Part shown: positions 59,475 to 64,000 of the stretch, one piece after another
Layout: every line of letters begins with the position of its first letter
Numbering within the stretch: position 1 is the stretch's first letter
Assembly (NCBI GenBank): GCA_007258455.2
Contig: VDFB02358134.1
Location: forward strand, 216,179,565-216,243,564
Source of the DNA: Sequoia sempervirens
Lineage: Eukaryota; Streptophyta; Pinopsida; Cupressales; Cupressaceae
DNA: 64,000 nucleotides
Direction: 5' to 3'
Notes under the pieces: model-generated
Seen by the model: only the letters and a program-made list of their open reading frames with translations
Databases searched by the model: none
Told to the model about the DNA's origin: nothing
Translations under genes and position numbers: made by a program

Positions 59475-62327
59475 ATGGAATATACACTTGATCCATACAT
59501 CTTGAGTAATCTAAATCAATTGAATCCTCAAAGCCTTGCATTGCCTATCAATTATCAAATTCCATGCATAGGATCATTGCCTTCGACAAATGTCAATGGT
59601 ACAACAAGTGTGAGTATGACCAAGTCAAACTTTGGAACACATTTCCCAATGATAGATCTAAGTCCAAACCTACAAATCCACCAATTGAATAATCAATGCA
59701 TGAGCCTTGAAACGAACAACGTCATTCCACCAAATCCCTACAAACCAAATGTGGATGTACCAAGTGCAATTTTTCAAAACATGAATCCTAACTGAGAAAA
59801 CTTTGGAAAAATGATTCCCAATACCAACAATGTTCATCCTATCATGCCAAATCTGAACATCATCCCAAATCAGAACATTATCCAAAGTCAATTTTCCCAT
59901 AATCCCATTCAAAAATTGCAAGTAGGCATCCCAAATCCATTTAAACAAAAGCCAAATCAACTATCTCAAGTGAGTCAAGATCAAAATCAAGAACAAATTT
60001 GGCAAGATCAAATTGCGAAACTTTCCAAAATAGTTGAGGCATTGCGCCAAGGGAAATCTCCACCACCATTACCTACATCATTCCTTGGTTTAGGGCTTCC
60101 CCCTTTACCTAACACCAATCACGCCACCCAAATCAATCCACCTAACGTCAATCAAACCATCATGTCAAATCCTTCGAGTATACCATCGACATCACACCAA
60201 TGGATGGTATCTAATCAAACAACATTGATCCCAAATCAAAATTTGGTCTCCCAAGGACCTATCACCTCGGTCAATCCAACCATCTCTATCACTCTGATCA
60301 CTCCAACCACCACTATCACGCCCATCACATCTCAACCCCTCACTACCATGATCGCTCCAAGCATATCTCAAACACTTGTCACTACATCCAACATGATTTC
60401 AAATCCACCACCACCCCCACCACCACCAACTTCCACCACATCAATCCAATACAACGCAACATTACAAGCTGCTTTTCAAAAGGGATACCAACAATATCTA
60501 GCCATGCAACAAGCAACACAAGCTCAACAAGTGCAACAATCCTCTCAAGTTGCCAAAGCCTCTCAAGCTACCCAACCAACACGAGCACAAACACAAAAGA
60601 TGACAACTATTGAAAACAAGGATCAAGATCAATCCATCACTGAGCACACGTTTACTTCATCCAATGATCAAATCGACATATGTCAAGAGTCACTTTTGAA
60701 TCACGATAAAAATCCACCAACAAAACTCGACAATGAGCCAATTCAAGAAATATCAACATCACTTGACACTATGGTCGAAGACATTCACAATCTCTCCACT
60801 GCAATTGTCAAAAACAATGATCAAAACCTCTCCATCAAGGAGCACATTGAGGATGTATCTACACAATCCAATGATCAACTCATGATACATCAAGAGCCAC
60901 TCTTTAGTGATCTATTTCAAGGAGTGTTAGGACTATTTGATCCAATTGACATAATGCATGATCCATTGACCAATGATCATATTGAAAATGTCTCTACATC
61001 GTCTTATGAGTTAGAGGACATATCTCAAGAAGTTATTACAAAGCAAGATCAAAATCTTTCACTAAGGTCTAGCAATGGTCATTTTCAAAACATGTTGATC
61101 CCCTTTGACCTCATGGTTACAGATGCTAAAGGAACCTTGAACTTGACCATGCCTAATGTCGACGTCCAAGAACCCTTTGTAAGAAATCCATCCTTTGAAG
61201 CTGCCCCATGTCAAGAACTTGATCCAAAGCATGTCGAAAGCAACTCAGAAATTAATCAAGATCAAGAATTTGTATCTTCAAGATACTACAATAATCTAAT
61301 GAACACTCTCTTATCCACGCAAGATGATCATATCCATGTAGCACATACTCCTCCATCTACCCATGAGATGCTTTCTACAGATGGGCATGTAGATGATCTT
61401 CATCTAGAACAAGATTGTGTTACACAAAAAGAGCAGATTCTTAATTCCTACAATGAAACGGAGTTTTCAACATCAGGATCGAATATGTCCCAAACTCAAA
61501 TTGAGGACATCATGAATAAAGATATCCAACATTATCCACTTAAGGAAACAAGTCAGATAGAACATCCAGAGTTAGCAGAGCAACAAATTGAAACATCACC
61601 TACGATGGCCATTTATCAGAGAATGCATTATAAACAAGAGCTCTTGGAACAAGCGAAATCAAAGCATGAAGGTATTACTATCACCATACTAGGGGAAACT
61701 TCATCTCAAGTAAACATCAACATAGAAAGCATGAAGAGTCATTATGATGAAACTAGTGTCAATACCACAACCAGTCACACCATGAATCTTCATCCACCCA
61801 TCACCCCATCCATGAATTGGGACCAATGCCAAAAGAAATATTTGAATCAAAGTATGAAGAACGTTATCAAATCAAAAGAAATTGAGAAGCATAATGGACA
61901 CATAAAATACAAATGGATACCAAAGAAAACAAAGAAAGATCATCCCTATCAAACTCCATCAGTCAAAGAAACTATGGGGCAAAATCAAAAAGGGAAAAGT
62001 ATCCATCAAGAATGTCCGCAAAAGAAAAAGCAGGCTTTTCAAGCAACGTACGAAGTGTATCAAGTAGTTGGTCCTAATTCCATGCACACTTCCGTATCCA
62101 CCCATCATTGCTCAACTTCCCAAGTTTGGAGAGTCAAAGGTTCCAAATTGTCAACCAATCCATCTCTTATCCCTAAACACACTCCATCCATGCCTCCACG
62201 CATGATATCCAATTCTCATATTGACCATGTATTGGCAATGACCCTTCATCATAAGGATTCTGAAGGCAATCTATTGCGATGTACGCACAGAGACAGAGTT
62301 AACTCCGGTATCAACAAAGTAGATTAG
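59475..62327 (+). CDS. About 950-codon retroelement ORF with a single nonsense codon
   Basis: ATG at 59,475 opens a frame that meets one TGA (codon 107, about 59,793) and then runs uninterrupted, through a Met at 59,811, to the TAG near 62,327; both parts are in phase. The protein is rich in Asn, Gln, Pro, Thr and Ser. A Pro run (SNPPPPPPPPTSTT) lies around residue 210 of the second part, a Gln/Ala-rich stretch follows, then a repetitive acidic region with phrases such as SIKEHIEDVSTQSND, and a basic C-terminal part (KYKWIPKKTKKDHPYQTPS). No capsid, protease or RT is recognised. It is presumably an additional ORF of element 3 by position. Confidence 0.6.
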
Positions 62328-62329
62328 AA

Positions 62330-64000
62330 ATCTCAAAAGTTGCATTCAAGTGCACTTATCTTAGCAAAGCAGCTTCTTCAAGCAGGGTATCAATGGCACA
62401 TTATGACACAGGTATCTACGTCAACACCACCAGGTGGTTCAACATGAATCTTTCAAAAAAATACAAAAAATCAAAAAATCATGAAAATCCAAAAAAAATC
62501 AGAAAAAGGATTGAAAACAGTAAAGAAAAAAATCGTCCTCTAGTGAAAACCACTATGGTGGCGCTTTGGGCAAGACCATGATGAAAACTTGGCAAACAGG
62601 CATCATGTGTAGAATCAAGCATCTACGTGCGCCAGTTCAGATGAAAGCATCTCATCCCATCCGTAATAAATCGAGTATTCCATCCATCTTATCCATAATA
62701 AATCCATCCATCCATGAACCATTTATCCAATCCATTCGCATATATCTGCATCCATCATCTTAGTTATCTTGATCTTGATGAAATTTTGGGGCACGCTTTA
62801 CACTTGCTTATGGTAAACATCTTGACATGGGCTGTTTTCATTAATCCTATCCTATGCAACATTATCTGAGCCATGAAGCATTATCCAAATGAACATTCAT
62901 TATCCGAACACCTTATCTTATCACAAGATAATCCATATCCATCTATGCATACACCTACTTGAGCATCTGTCCATGACATTCCATACATTACTAGACATTG
63001 GGGGCAGATATTGGCATCTTGCTTCAAGAATAAATCTTGATCTATATCCTTCACCTTATGTGGCAATCCAAACATTGGAAAATGTGAAACCAAACTGGTC
63101 AAAGCATTTGTATCACTAGCCCATGGCATATTTTGACGAGAAGACATTCCTTATCAGTCTTCATCTTTCATCAAACATCAATCGATATCAGTCGTATCTA
63201 AGCTGCACGTCAAACGTTACATCAAATCATCCAAACATATTTTGTTTGAAACCAAGCTTCATCAAACATGATCAATCAAATCCAATCAAAAAATCATCTC
63301 AAGATATCATTGTGTTTCTTAACACAATCCTTGCATTGTTGTGCATCCTCAACAATGTTATCATCATCAATCATTATCAATCAAATCCTTGCATTGTTGT
63401 GTATCCTCAACAATGTTATCATCATCATCCATCCATTGATCCGATCAATCAACCTTAGCTTGGTCTTCAACAAAAATCATAAACAAAGCACTGATATCAT
63501 CACACATATCCATATCAAAATCGTCAAAATCATGCAAAAATCCAAAAACATCAGAAATCAGAAAATCCAAAAAACATTCAAAACATATCAAAATCCAAAA
63601 AATACTCAAAAAGCAGAAAACATCAAAAACATTGAAATCCAAACTACGTCGTCTCTGAGCTTAAAAGTAGGCAAGGCTCATCTTTGATAAGCCCCCGAGA
63701 CATCAAAATCCAAAAACATTCAAAACATATCAAAATCCAAAAAAACACCAAAAACAGCCTCAAAACATTTCAAAACGTCAAAAACATCCAAATATTTGAA
63801 AAAATCCACCTGTCCCATTTCACTTTCACTCGAAATAATCAATCATCCATAATAAACTGATCATCACCTTCATCCTTTGGCAACGCAAATAGAAACAATC
63901 ACAATAGTCAGCAAATGCAAGCTTCAATTGTAAAATCAAAAGCAAACAACAAACCTCTAAAACAAAATCAAACTCTTGATCAGTCGCAAACATGTCAGTC
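62330..64000 (+). other. A/C-rich tail of element 3, continues beyond the window
   Basis: Non-coding as far as I can see, dominated by short repeats such as CAAAATCCAAAAA and AACATCAAAA (63,490-63,790) and CCATCCATC runs (62,680-62,760). A tandem duplication of about 60 bases containing CCTTGCATTGTTGTGTATCC is visible near 63,330-63,410. Confidence 0.5.

Noticed and set aside
59811..62327. Host gene for a Pro/Gln-rich protein
   Set aside because: It lies within element 3, downstream of LTR-like and primer-like landmarks, is one exon, and is low complexity with no host domain recognised.
63330..63420. CRISPR-like or other array
   Set aside because: A single tandem duplication of about 60 bases in A/C-rich DNA, with no regular spacers.

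Overview
Kind of organism. The window is nuclear DNA of a seed plant with a large, AT-rich, repeat-dominated genome. Plant-type telomere repeats (TTTAGGG), initiator-Met-tRNA primer sites on Copia and Gypsy elements, a tRNA-derived SINE and old full-length LTR retrotransposons all point this way. A conifer or other gymnosperm is my best guess, but that is inference. I find no complete host protein-coding gene; nearly all recognisable sequence is transposable elements at different stages of decay.

Layout. 1-1,950: tandem array with fold-back units and interstitial telomere repeats. 2,640-2,990: minisatellite. 3,280-6,045: rearranged Copia remnant beside a segment duplicated again at 34,036-35,395. 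6,210-6,990: TIR element with an 11-bp target duplication. 7,528-13,730: LTR retrotransposon 1 (minus strand, TSD GTTTG). 14,046-15,505: solo LTR (TSD CTTCA). 18,657-26,724: LTR retrotransposon 2 (minus strand, TSD CAATG), related to element 1, with protease and G-patch coding. 27,410-28,377: possible TIR element. About 31,700-32,800: what looks like the last exons and 3' UTR of a host gene on the minus strand. 34,036-49,130: a nest. An old minus-strand Copia element carries a SINE-like insertion (35,440-35,628), a composite element (36,162-39,823, TSD ACTTT) and a complete but dead Gypsy chromovirus (42,047-48,017, TSD AAGAC). 49,030-50,400: AT-rich tract. 53,167-54,053: Copia LTR piece. From 54,054 to beyond the window: the 5' part of a third element related to elements 1 and 2, plus strand, with a nearly open frame of about 950 codons (59,475-62,327).

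How the parts relate. Elements 1 to 3 look like non-autonomous Tat-like Gypsy relatives: they share LTR landmarks, including a repeated self-complementary motif whose arms change together between families, and none shows reverse transcriptase or integrase here. The composite at 36,162-39,823 is the most unusual object. It is two copies of a small Copia-type element, one truncated and inverted, joined exactly at an LTR end; its two outer ends are both LTR starts and are flanked by one 5-bp target duplication. It encodes a coiled-coil, G-patch and zinc-knuckle protein and no polymerase. This suggests integration of a chimeric cDNA made when one cDNA end was joined into another cDNA.

Limits. Boundaries and divergences were read by eye; no alignment or database search was run.
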